A DNA stretch of 13,174 nucleotides from JAXIHJ01 sp034189755 (GTDB lineage: Bacteria; Planctomycetota; Phycisphaerae; SM23-33). Both the position numbers and the translations under genes were made by a program. The stretch covers positions 1 to 13,174 of the forward strand of contig JAXIHJ010000067.1 of the NCBI GenBank assembly GCA_034189755.1, read 5' to 3'. The notes below the pieces were generated by a model. That model was given only the letters and a program-made list of their open reading frames with translations, made no database searches and was not told the origin of the DNA. Positions within the stretch are counted from its first letter, which is position 1; each line of letters opens with the position of its first letter. Of the stretch, positions 7,219 to 13,174 are shown one piece after another.

Positions 7219-7259
7219 CCGGCTGATGAGTCCCGATGGAATCGGGACGAATCGGCCGG
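7219..7259 (+). ncRNA. Hammerhead-ribozyme-like motif (incomplete)
   Basis: The plus strand reads CCGG, then CTGATGA (7223-7229), an 8-bp perfect stem GTCCCGAT/ATCGGGAC (7230-7237 with 7241-7248, GGA loop), then GAA (7249-7251) and a second CCGG (7256-7259). CTGATGA, a stem II opened by G and closed by C, and GAA match two of the three conserved core strands of a hammerhead ribozyme. Two things do not fit: the base after GAA is T where A is nearly always found, and I cannot locate the third strand with the cleavage site and matching stems I and III. It begins 38 nt past the PilZ stop and 133 nt before the tRNA. It may be a decayed hammerhead or a coincidental hairpin. Confidence 0.4.
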
Positions 7260-7306
7260 AATTGTTCCCGCCTATTGAAACTGTCGCAGACCCCGCTCGA
7301 AAGCGC

Positions 7307-7334
7307 TTGATTTGTCGATTCGCGCCGATAAACT
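7307..7334 (+). promoter_or_regulatory. Possible promoter of tRNA-Gln
   Basis: TTGATT (7307-7312) lies 16 nt from TAAACT (7329-7334), placing a start near 7342, ten bases before the mature tRNA end. Alternative -10 choices (GATAAA, CTTAAT) overlap the same AT-rich patch with poorer spacing. Confidence 0.35.
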
Positions 7335-7351
7335 TAATGCTCTGTTACCAT

Positions 7352-7422
7352 TGGGGATTGGTGTAACGGTAGCACGACTGACTCTGGATCAGTTAGTAAA
7401 GGTTCGAATCCTTTATCCCCAG
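7352..7422 (+). tRNA. tRNA-Gln, anticodon CTG
   Basis: This is a complete 71-nt cloverleaf. The acceptor stem is TGGGGAT (7352-7358) with ATCCCCA (7415-7421) and discriminator G7422. The D stem is GTG/CAC (7361-7363, 7373-7375). The anticodon stem is ACTGA/TCAGT (7377-7381, 7389-7393) with loop CTCTGGA, so the anticodon is CTG at 7384-7386, reading CAG codons. The T arm is AAAGG-TTCGAAT-CCTTT. The 3' CCA is not encoded. Six T residues follow immediately (7423-7428) and may help end transcription. The 5' U with a first pair U-A is typical of bacterial tRNA-Gln. Confidence 0.95.
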
Positions 7423-7477
7423 TTTTTTGGATGCCCGGGGCGCTCGCAGAGGCCCGGTCCCTCCCATAGCTGTGAAA

Positions 7478-7515
7478 AATGACCAATTCCCCAATGACCA
7501 ATTTCCCAATGGCCA
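7478..7515. repeat. Tandem 15-nt repeat downstream of gspK
   Basis: Two 15-nt copies (7478-7492 and 7493-7507) differ at one base and a partial third follows (7508-7515). Each copy joins a 7-nt and an 8-nt version of an ATTGG-containing unit (minus strand: ATTGGTC and ATTGGGGA or ATTGGGAA), close to the AATTGGR heptamers in the leuC and gspJ leaders. It lies in the convergent gap between tRNA-Gln and the gspK stop. No T-run hairpin is present. Confidence 0.65.
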
Positions 7516-7529
7516 ACGGCCGGTAGGGT

Positions 7530-10145
7530 TTATTTGATTTCGGAAAACAGCAGCACAGCCGGCTGGTCGCCGGTGTCGTCGCAGTTGCTGCGGTCGAGCA
7601 CGGCTATGTAGTTCCAGGTATACCTGGTGTTGCCGTCGCTGTCGCGCAACTGCACGACGATGTTGGCCGCGTAAACGTCGCTGTTGACCGTTATCAGATT
7701 GCTGATGGAGCGATAAAGCGCATCGCGGGCTTCGAGGTAAGGAGCCAGCTTTTTCAAATCGTCCAGGGTCAAGCCGCCATTGGCAGCCAGTATCCTGTCG
7801 GTAACATAGTCGGCCAGCGGAATGGCCACCTCGCCAGCGGTGAGGAACCCGTCTATATTGCTGTTTGGGTCGTTACTTCGCAGGTTCGTGATATCCGCAC
7901 CCGCCGGATCGCTGCGGCTGGCATAATTTCGCGAAGTTCCGTGTTGGGTCATGTCCCGGTACGCGATGATGTAATCCACAACGTCAGAGACCGTGATTAC
8001 CGGGTTGGTATAGCCGCTAAGCGTGATATTCGTCTCGAAAGGCAGTCGCTCAAGCACATCTTCCGTAGCCGTGTTGATGTTAATCCGGCCGTAGATTCTA
8101 CTGTCCGGCGTGATGTCGGTTCGTGTGCCGTCCGGCGGGACGAGCGTGAAGAACTCAGAGAGCATGGCCGCTGCGGGAACGTCGGGGTAATCAGTGAAAG
8201 TATAGCCTGTGGGTCGGTCGTATGCGACATCGTCAGGGTGCGGGTCCAGCCGGCCTCGGGCGGGGTTATCGTCAAAGATTGCTGAAATACTCGAATTTAA
8301 TAATCTTTTGGTAAAGGGAATTTCGTCCGAGCCGTCGCTGAAGTGCCCGGCACAATAAATATGTAGCAGCTCGCCAAGGTCGCTGATTTCGCCTTCTTTG
8401 CGGATGATGGGTGCCGAATAGTCCGCATCCGGCGACAGTGTCGTGCTCTCCGTAAGGTTGTTGCTCTCCCCCAGTTCCTGTTGTACTCCCCCGCTATCGT
8501 CAGTGTGCAGATAAGCGGCGATATTATAGCGGGCGCGGTTTGTGGCATCGTCACGGCGAATATCGTCTGTTTCGGAAGAATCCGTGGGACTTGCGGCACT
8601 ATGGTTCAAGTCGGCGCTGCTGACTTCGTCGATAACAATCTCAGGCGATGCTAACTTAGTGCATGTCAACTTGACCGTCTTTCCCTCATAGAATTGGAGT
8701 CCGTTGATCCGTATTCCGTCATTCAGCGTGGCCTGATCGATGCCGGTGTCGGCGGCTATTGCAGCCAGATTGCCGTAACCCTCATAATCGTAATAGATGT
8801 TTCTTTGGCCGGATACTGGCACCGAGATTACGGTGTCAGCCAGCTTGTAAGTCAGCCCTGCTGGCAGAGAGCCGGGGTTGTATATCTCGATAGCGGCGAA
8901 CCACTTGTGATCATGCGGCCCCGGATCAGGCTGACTGCTCTGGACAAACCTCGCGTAGGATTCAGTGATAACTGGCTGAGGGACCACGCCGTAGGCGGTA
9001 TACGATGTGGCCCCGACGGTGTAGTTAAAAGCCCAGGGGAAACCAGTCGTGCCATTTGATTGATACGCCCAGAGATTGGCTACAAAAGCCGCAGCTATGT
9101 GCTGGCGGGCGTTGTCGTCGGCACCAATGCTTAGTTGTGCGAGCATGTAGACCACTCGGTCTCGGATCTCATTTATCGTACTTCCGGTCAAGACCAGCGG
9201 CTCGGTGAAGGTGCCCGTCGGACGTCGGACCAGGCTGCGCGAGCAGGTGAATGTCGTCAGTTGCCTGCGCTTGTCCGTAGCTAGGGAGGTAATCTCGTCG
9301 TACAGCCGGCCGGTTTCCGTCGGCGCGTCGGCGGTCAGCCAGCGCAGATACATTTCGTCGCCGATTGCGAAGGGAAGATAATCGCCACTGGGCGCAAGTA
9401 GGCATTCCGCGGCATTTTCGCTGAAGTCTTCCAGGTCAGTCGTTCCGGTTCCGCCGCATCGCTCGTCATGCAGGTTGGAATAACATCCGCTCAAAAAAGA
9501 ACTCAATTCAATACTTACCGGCCTGGTCGTATCGGGCATTGTCGCCGCATCCGATTGTGCCCCCGTGTTTACGCACAGCAGGCCGGCCAGGTCGATTACG
9601 CGCACGGCTGCGTAGTACGTCTCGCCCTCGTTGTTCGTTACGCCGGTGTCGAAAAAGCGGGCGTCTCTGTCTCCGTCGCCGTCCGCGTCGGCATAGTCGT
9701 TGTCAGGAGCACCAACGGTAACATTATTCACGTCGTTGAGGTTCTCACCGCTGATGTTGCTGACGTGCGCCCAGGTTGTGATGCCGCTGTACCAGCCGCT
9801 GGCCAGCCAGTGGTCGATTTCCACCTCCAAGCCGCCGCTCTCGTAGGCCGGGTGATCGATAAACTTTCTCCAGTTTTCCTGAGAGGTGCTGCCGTCATAA
9901 TTGCCGTAAGGCCCGTTTGTCGCGTCGATATACAGGTCTTCTTTTAACAATGCCTGGACCTGGCTGACGATTCCTTCGGCGATGGGGTCGGCCTGGCTCT
10001 TGGCCGAAAGCGCATCGGACGTCTTGGCGTCCATGTGCGAGATAATCAGCAGCGTACCGCCCAGCATGGCGAGAATCGTCAGCAGCCCCACCACCATCAG
10101 CAGCACCGAGCCGCGGCGATTTCGATATTTTCGTCGATGCTTCAT
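7530..10145 (-). CDS. gspK: Very large GspK-like minor pseudopilin
   Basis: This 871-residue protein ends the pseudopilin cassette. The prepilin leader is MKHRRKYRNRRG, followed by a hydrophobic helix beginning SVLLMVVGLLTILAM (13-27). Position +5 after the likely cut (Gly12-Ser13) is Met, not Glu, and absence of Glu5 is the hallmark of GspK. RININTATEDVLERLPF at about 684-700 matches the helix-hairpin-helix-like segment typical of GspK (usually xINVNTAxxxVLxxLP). GspK caps the pseudopilus tip with GspI and GspJ in the periplasm. Known GspK proteins are a little over 300 residues, so there are several hundred extra residues of unrecognised sequence between the helix and this motif. I use ATG 10143-10145; an upstream ATG at 10208 would overlap gspJ and lengthen the leader unnaturally. 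Family assignment by motif and context. Confidence 0.8.
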   Translation of the reverse strand: MKHRRKYRNRRGSVLLMVVGLLTILAMLGGTLLIISHMDAKTSDALSAKSQADPIAEGIVSQVQALLKEDLYIDATNGPYGNYDGSTSQENWRKFIDHPAYESGGLEVEIDHWLASGWYSGITTWAHVSNISGENLNDVNNVTVGAPDNDYADADGDGDRDARFFDTGVTNNEGETYYAAVRVIDLAGLLCVNTGAQSDAATMPDTTRPVSIELSSFLSGCYSNLHDERCGGTGTTDLEDFSENAAECLLAPSGDYLPFAIGDEMYLRWLTADAPTETGRLYDEITSLATDKRRQLTTFTCSRSLVRRPTGTFTEPLVLTGSTINEIRDRVVYMLAQLSIGADDNARQHIAAAFVANLWAYQSNGTTGFPWAFNYTVGATSYTAYGVVPQPVITESYARFVQSSQPDPGPHDHKWFAAIEIYNPGSLPAGLTYKLADTVISVPVSGQRNIYYDYEGYGNLAAIAADTGIDQATLNDGIRINGLQFYEGKTVKLTCTKLASPEIVIDEVSSADLNHSAASPTDSSETDDIRRDDATNRARYNIAAYLHTDDSGGVQQELGESNNLTESTTLSPDADYSAPIIRKEGEISDLGELLHIYCAGHFSDGSDEIPFTKRLLNSSISAIFDDNPARGRLDPHPDDVAYDRPTGYTFTDYPDVPAAAMLSEFFTLVPPDGTRTDITPDSRIYGRININTATEDVLERLPFETNITLSGYTNPVITVSDVVDYIIAYRDMTQHGTSRNYASRSDPAGADITNLRSNDPNSNIDGFLTAGEVAIPLADYVTDRILAANGGLTLDDLKKLAPYLEARDALYRSISNLITVNSDVYAANIVVQLRDSDGNTRYTWNYIAVLDRSNCDDTGDQPAVLLFSEIK

Positions 10146-10189
10146 GCGTATCACGTCCCTTCGGCCCAGCACATTGCGAATGTGCCGGG

Positions 10190-10996
10190 CTACTGCCCGA
10201 CGGGGCAAATTACTTCGTACTCCAGGCCGTCAATTTCAAAGTTAATCTTGATAGCCTTGGGCCAATTGGTCTGGTCGTCCTTCGTCCACAAAGCACGATA
10301 GGTGCTTCCTGAGGTGCCGTTTTCAAAAGGTTCTCCACTGACGTTGTCTTTGTGGTACCACTCCAGATTCCCACTGGGGGCATCTCCATCCGTCCACTCG
10401 ATGGTAAGGTCTGAGCAATCTGTTGTCAGAACGTGCCAGAGGTTACCAAGCTCTGCAAGGCTGCTCGCAGGGACGCTCAGCGTTACGCTCTGGTCCTCGT
10501 CCACGATGTCATCGACGAGATGCTCAATGTCCGCTAGGCTGTAAGTCTGTAACGTAGCCAGATCGACACCAGACCACACGTCGCCAGCGCTGCCTGAGGA
10601 AGCCAGTATCCATTCCGGATGCCAGAGAATATCGTTTGTACTGGTGGCTGAGTTAGCTGCCAGGCTAAGGCAGACAAAAGAACCCGTTCCCACATCGCTA
10701 CCTGTCTTGCTTGGCGAGACTCCAGCCTTGGTTACAATCAACACGGGCACCGGCGTTCCGGCCAAATCCTTTGTTGCAATGCAGAGGAACCCGTTTTGTG
10801 TTGCCATGCGGATGTCGTTTCGTATGACGTCGACGATGGCGGCTGCTGAGGCGTTGGAGCGCATGGCGGCGGTGGCCGTCGATGTAACGCGCTGGCTCTG
10901 GCTGAGCACCCGGCTGAAGCCCAGTATCATAATCACCAAAATGGCGATCGAGACCAGCAGTTCCATTAGTGTCAGGCCGCGACGCGAAATTTCCAA
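10190..10996 (-). CDS. gspJ: GspJ-like minor pseudopilin
   Basis: This protein is about 268 residues with a type IV prepilin signal SRRG/LTLMELLVSIAILVIMI, Glu at +5, and a helix continuing to SRVLSQSQRVT. The C-terminus (WPKAIKINFEIDGLEYEVI) matches the GspJ tendency to end with a predicted-strand LPxAIxxxL segment. It would sit in the inner membrane before assembly into the pseudopilus tip. The start is debatable. TTG at 10994-10996 gives a 7-residue leader (MEISRRG) and has AGG about nine nt upstream. The farther GTG at 11099-11101 gives a 42-residue leader translated straight through a GC palindrome and heptanucleotide repeats, which I consider unlikely. It follows gspI and precedes gspK by 44 nt. 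GspJ over GspH or GspI rests on order and C-terminal pattern. Confidence 0.78.
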   Translation of the reverse strand: MEISRRGLTLMELLVSIAILVIMILGFSRVLSQSQRVTSTATAAMRSNASAAAIVDVIRNDIRMATQNGFLCIATKDLAGTPVPVLIVTKAGVSPSKTGSDVGTGSFVCLSLAANSATSTNDILWHPEWILASSGSAGDVWSGVDLATLQTYSLADIEHLVDDIVDEDQSVTLSVPASSLAELGNLWHVLTTDCSDLTIEWTDGDAPSGNLEWYHKDNVSGEPFENGTSGSTYRALWTKDDQTNWPKAIKINFEIDGLEYEVICPVGQ

Positions 10997-11082
10997 CTTC
11001 CAATTCCTGCCTGCCTTACCTGCCGGCCTTGCTCCGCAAGAGGCCGGCCAGCAGGCCGGGTAGGCAGGTCCAATTTCCAATT
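10991..11082. repeat. GC palindrome flanked on both sides by AATTGGA-type heptamers
   Basis: An imperfect inverted repeat spans 11006-11068: CCTGCCT (11006-11012) with AGGCAGG (11062-11068), and GCCGGCCT (11022-11029) with AGGCCGGC (11041-11048). The centre CTTGC-TCC-GCAAG forms its own stem. It is directly bordered by heptamers: TTCCAAC and TTCCAAT at 10991-11004, and TCCAATT twice at 11069-11082. The core CCTGCCGGCCTTGC recurs at 12629. It fills the gspI-gspJ gap and has no T-run. Confidence 0.7.
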
Positions 11083-11111
11083 GTCTGTATCGAAATTTCA
11101 CCGTTATTCCC

Positions 11112-11858
11112 TCACTCGCGCAGGCCGGTGCGCGTTACCAGCACGCTCATGGCCGGGCTTCTGGTGCCGACAATGCTGCCGCCGTTTTTTTCAACAATCA
11201 CAATCGGACCGTTGGCGGCTTCGCCGATTGCGTGGTCAAGATACGCCGTCGTGCCGGAGACGCCGGTAATGGTCGCAAATCTGCCGCTGTCGGTATCAAT
11301 CACCGGCGAGCCGAGCAGCTTCAGGCAGTCAGCCTCAAGGATGCCGGTTATGGTGAAGTTCTCGTCGTTATCGCCAATACTCGATGTCAATGTCTCAGTT
11401 TCGACCGTGTTGGCACTGTCGATCTTGGCATAGGAGACGACGATGAGTTGATAATCGTTGCGTGTGGAATCCAATCGCCTGCCTATCACAAGGCAACCTC
11501 GTGGGGAACTCGGTCGTGAACCATTCCAGTCGTCGGGATAAGAGCCTGCCGGCGTGCGCGGCACGGGATAGGCGAGGTCTGGCTCTGTCAGCTGTGAAGC
11601 AATACTCAGGTTTCCGACAGCCAGGTCGCCGTTTACAAGGCGCGCCTTTGCCACAGCCAGGCCGTTCTCGCAGATTATTGTGCCGATGGCGTCATCGACG
11701 GAGCTTTCGTTCCGGTTGATTGCGGCTGCGAACAAGGCCGCAGCCATCGTCAGGCCGATGCCCAGAATCGCGATGGAGATCATCAACTCCACCAGCGAAA
11801 AAGCTTTCAACTTTCGGCTTTCAGCTTTCAGCTTTAAGTTTTCAGCTTTGCATTTCAT
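11112..11858 (-). CDS. gspI: GspI-like minor pseudopilin with repeat-derived leader
   Basis: This 248-residue prepilin has the mature N-terminus FSLVELMISIAILGIGL (20-36), with Glu at +5. The residue before the cut is Ala19 rather than the usual Gly. The helix runs on into TMAAALFAAAINRNESS. ICENGLAVAKARL (about 62-74) resembles the GspI segment in which an Asn near the end of the helix region is followed by Leu-Ala. The first 19 residues are a Lys-rich leader, KAENLKL-KAESRKL-KA, encoded by a 7-nt tandem repeat. The ATG at 11856-11858 lies two bases after the gspH stop with AGAGG inside the gspH end, so the two are translationally adjacent. The role is in the pseudopilus tip core with GspJ and GspK. 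GspI rather than PilV is inferred from gene order. Confidence 0.78.
   Translation of the reverse strand: MKCKAENLKLKAESRKLKAFSLVELMISIAILGIGLTMAAALFAAAINRNESSVDDAIGTIICENGLAVAKARLVNGDLAVGNLSIASQLTEPDLAYPVPRTPAGSYPDDWNGSRPSSPRGCLVIGRRLDSTRNDYQLIVVSYAKIDSANTVETETLTSSIGDNDENFTITGILEADCLKLLGSPVIDTDSGRFATITGVSGTTAYLDHAIGEAANGPIVIVEKNGGSIVGTRSPAMSVLVTRTGLRE
11801..11849 (-). repeat. Seven-copy heptanucleotide repeat forming the gspI leader
   Basis: On the minus strand seven units in perfect 7-nt register (49 nt) read AAAGCTG, AAAACTT, AAAGCTG, AAAGCTG, AAAGCCG, AAAGTTG, AAAGCTT. Since 7 is not a multiple of 3, three units translate to one 7-residue period, giving the Lys-rich leader of gspI. The repeat ends where the conserved prepilin helix begins. 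Confidence 0.9.
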
Positions 11859-11860
11859 GT

Positions 11861-12598
11861 TTACTGCCTCTGGAACAGTTGTCCCGTATAGACGTTGACC
11901 GGCAAAAACTGGCCTGATTCGTTCAGGTACGCCGCGCGGTCGCCCGTCTTGTTGAACGTGCTGTAATGGAACATCGTAACGGCAGAGACGCCCTCTGTAT
12001 CGTCATTAGCGTCCGTGGCATCCCAAAGGGCGATATTAGGCGACGTGTCGTCGAACAGATTATCGTTGGTGTTAAACTGGACGTTCCCTCCGGCCACGTT
12101 TACCACCACAGACCCCGAAGGCGAAAAGACGATCGTAAAAGTGGTAAAGTCGTCTATGTCACTAAGACCCTGATAATCACCAGAGCTGTTTACAAAGGTG
12201 TTCGATAATTCACCGAATGCCATACCTCCCGGAATGCGGCGGGGGATGTAGCCCGGCGCCTGGCCGAATTGCGAGCTTCCTGAATATATGACAATGCTTG
12301 CGTAGCAGACACCTTCGAGCGACGGATTCTCATCCGGGTCCGCCAGTTGCACGTGCACGCCGGCGTAGGTGGACTCCTGTATTGCCAGCGCGCGTGCGGC
12401 GGTGAGTTGGGCGGCCAGCAGGTTGTACGCTTGCGCGTCGGCGCCGGCGCGAAACAGGCCGACTACGCTCGGCAGGGCTATCCCCGCCAGCAGCACTATA
12501 ATGCCCATCACAGTCAATAACTCGATCAGCGTAAAACCCCGCCTGCCGCCGCCGCCACTAGGCTGGTAGGAACGCCGGATTGTCTTGTGTTTTGTCAT
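11861..12598 (-). CDS. gspH: GspH-like minor pseudopilin
   Basis: This 245-residue prepilin has the leader MTKHKTIRRSYQPSGGGGRRG (positively charged, ending in Gly21) and then FTLIELLTVMGIIVLLAGIA, with Phe +1 and Glu +5 in the canonical place. The helix is followed by QAYNLLAAQLTAARALAIQES (about 57-77), a typical GspH feature in which the N-terminal helix is followed by an LAxxLxxARxxAI stretch. The rest is predicted to be beta-rich and hydrophilic, ending LPVNVYTGQLFQRQ. It is longer than most GspH (about 170-200). There is no convincing Shine-Dalgarno before the ATG at 12596-12598. It lies 72 nt after gspG and runs into gspI with a 2-nt gap, so it is almost certainly in the same operon. 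Confidence 0.82.
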   Translation of the reverse strand: MTKHKTIRRSYQPSGGGGRRGFTLIELLTVMGIIVLLAGIALPSVVGLFRAGADAQAYNLLAAQLTAARALAIQESTYAGVHVQLADPDENPSLEGVCYASIVIYSGSSQFGQAPGYIPRRIPGGMAFGELSNTFVNSSGDYQGLSDIDDFTTFTIVFSPSGSVVVNVAGGNVQFNTNDNLFDDTSPNIALWDATDANDDTEGVSAVTMFHYSTFNKTGDRAAYLNESGQFLPVNVYTGQLFQRQ

Positions 12599-12606
12599 TG
12601 TTGTTT

Positions 12607-12660
12607 CGTAATTCGTAATCAGTAATCCCTGCCGGCCTTGCCCCGCAAGGGGCAGGCGGG
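12607..12660. repeat. Heptamer tract abutting a GC palindrome between gspG and gspH
   Basis: Three 7-nt units in exact register (12607-12627; minus strand GATTACT, GATTACG, AATTACG) end where a GC palindrome begins. Within it CCTTGC-CCC-GCAAGG (12637-12651 region) is a perfect stem. TGCCCC (12639-12644) can alternatively pair with GGGGCA (12649-12654) around GCAA. CCTGCC (12629-12634) can pair with GGCGGG (12655-12660) with one G-T. The core matches the 11019-11043 element except for two bases. It fills the 72-nt gspG-gspH gap. Confidence 0.7.
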
Positions 12661-12670
12661 CGAAATCGAA

Positions 12671-13174
12671 TCATCTTCCATCCGAGCGGATGTTGTCCTT
12701 GTCGTCGTCATAATCCTTGTCCGCACCGGCAGAGATAAGCACGGGCTGGCCGCCCAGGCCGCCGTCATTTTCATATCGAATCGCGTTGCCGTAGCCGTCG
12801 CTGAAAAATGTAGCTCCGGTCTCGAACGCATCCTCGGGCAGGTTGCGAAGCGTCGGCAGCAAAAGCTCCTGAATCCTTTGACGCAGGTCGTCTGAGTCTC
12901 CCGAATAGCCGAGGTAGTTGAGGTCTTCGGCATCGAACACGTTGTTGCCGGTGAGATAATGCAGTAGGACTCCCGCACTTTGTTCGGGATTACTATAAGT
13001 GTCAGAGGGCGGATCCTGGTCTGCGGGATAGTTATCGAACTCGTCGTAGAATTTCTGGACGGCGTCCATGAGTATGGCCTGGATGGCAACTGTGTTCTTT
13101 CGCCTGGCCTCGTCCAAGACGTAGTTGCCCACGCCGACGACCAGGGCCACCAGTATCGCCAGTATGAATATCAC
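12671..13174 (-). CDS. gspG: GspG-like major pseudopilin, start cut by right edge
   Basis: The window contains 167 codons of this gene. The leader and first roughly eight residues after the cleavage site lie beyond the right edge, so the initial GTG here is an internal valine codon. The visible part starts within the membrane helix (VIFILAILVALVVGVGNYVL), followed by ARRKNTVAIQAILMDAVQKF and YDEFDNYPADQ, a close match to the GspG pattern in which the helix leads into LxxAxxxYxxDxxxYPT. Near the C-terminus FSDGYGNAIRYEND (around 125-138) stands for the DPWGNPY motif. SAGADKDYDDDKDN (149-162) is an acidic loop of the kind that binds Ca2+ in GspG. It would be the main pseudopilus subunit. The stop at 12671 is clear. 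First gene of the cassette visible here. Confidence 0.88.
   Translation of the reverse strand: MIFILAILVALVVGVGNYVLDEARRKNTVAIQAILMDAVQKFYDEFDNYPADQDPPSDTYSNPEQSAGVLLHYLTGNNVFDAEDLNYLGYSGDSDDLRQRIQELLLPTLRNLPEDAFETGATFFSDGYGNAIRYENDGGLGGQPVLISAGADKDYDDDKDNIRSDGR

Noticed and set aside
7230..7248. The 8-bp hairpin as a rho-independent terminator for the PilZ gene
   Set aside because: No T-run follows the stem; the next bases are GAATCGGCC. The flanking CTGATGA and GAA fit a hammerhead core better.
7510..7525. GGCC-AAC-GGCC as a gspK terminator
   Set aside because: The stem is 4 bp and not followed by a T-run on the minus strand; it is too weak to call.
10146..10208. N-terminal extension of gspK from the ATG at 10208
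   Set aside because: It overlaps the gspJ stop and places 21 extra residues before a perfectly good charged prepilin leader starting at 10145.
10997..11101. N-terminal extension of gspJ from the GTG at 11101
   Set aside because: It would translate through the palindrome and heptamers to give a 42-residue Pro/Cys-rich leader. The TTG at 10996 gives a normal 7-residue prepilin leader.
5045..12660. CRISPR array
   Set aside because: The repeats are 7 or 15 nt in direct tandem, or single palindromes, with no regularly spaced 25-40 nt repeats and no spacers. No cas genes are present.

Overview
The window looks like chromosomal DNA from a GC-rich bacterium, most likely a planctomycete of the Phycisphaerae type. 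This rests on protein style, an encoded tRNA without CCA, a GspG-to-GspK pseudopilin cassette with very long members, and short tandem repeats placed in intergenic DNA and gene starts. The phylum is inferred; no rRNA or other taxonomic marker is present.

Layout from left to right: the 5' part of a minus-strand glutamine-dependent NAD synthetase gene runs off the left edge. It is divergent from a plus-strand pair encoding a small cupin and a TM1367-like cyclophilin-fold protein. Next comes a minus-strand series, read right to left: a cobA-hemD fusion (siroheme/tetrapyrrole), leuC (leucine), a short-chain dehydrogenase with a damaged active site, and lysA (lysine). Divergent from cobA-hemD is a small plus-strand PilZ gene. 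A hammerhead-ribozyme-like motif and a tRNA-Gln(CTG) gene follow it. The right 5.6 kb is a minus-strand pseudopilin cassette in the order gspG, H, I, J, K; gspG loses its start at the right edge.

The five pseudopilins would build the short periplasmic pseudopilus of a type II secretion-like machine: GspG as major subunit and GspH/I/J/K as the tip. The ATPase, platform and secretin genes are not in this window. The metabolic genes serve unrelated pathways and need not be one operon; promoter-like sequences sit in front of both cobA-hemD and leuC.

The most unusual feature is a layer of repeats. Several leaders carry tandem units exactly 7 nt long (AATTGGR, RATTACG, AAAGCTG families). Two of these tracts directly abut a GC-rich palindromic element sharing the core CCTGCCGGCCTTGC. 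In gspI the 7-nt repeat forms the start of the coding sequence and is translated as a 7-residue peptide repeat in the prepilin leader. The other leads are the hammerhead-like motif, the SDR with Tyr-to-His and Lys-to-Arg at its catalytic positions, an apparently leaderless cobA-hemD transcript, and an 871-residue GspK.
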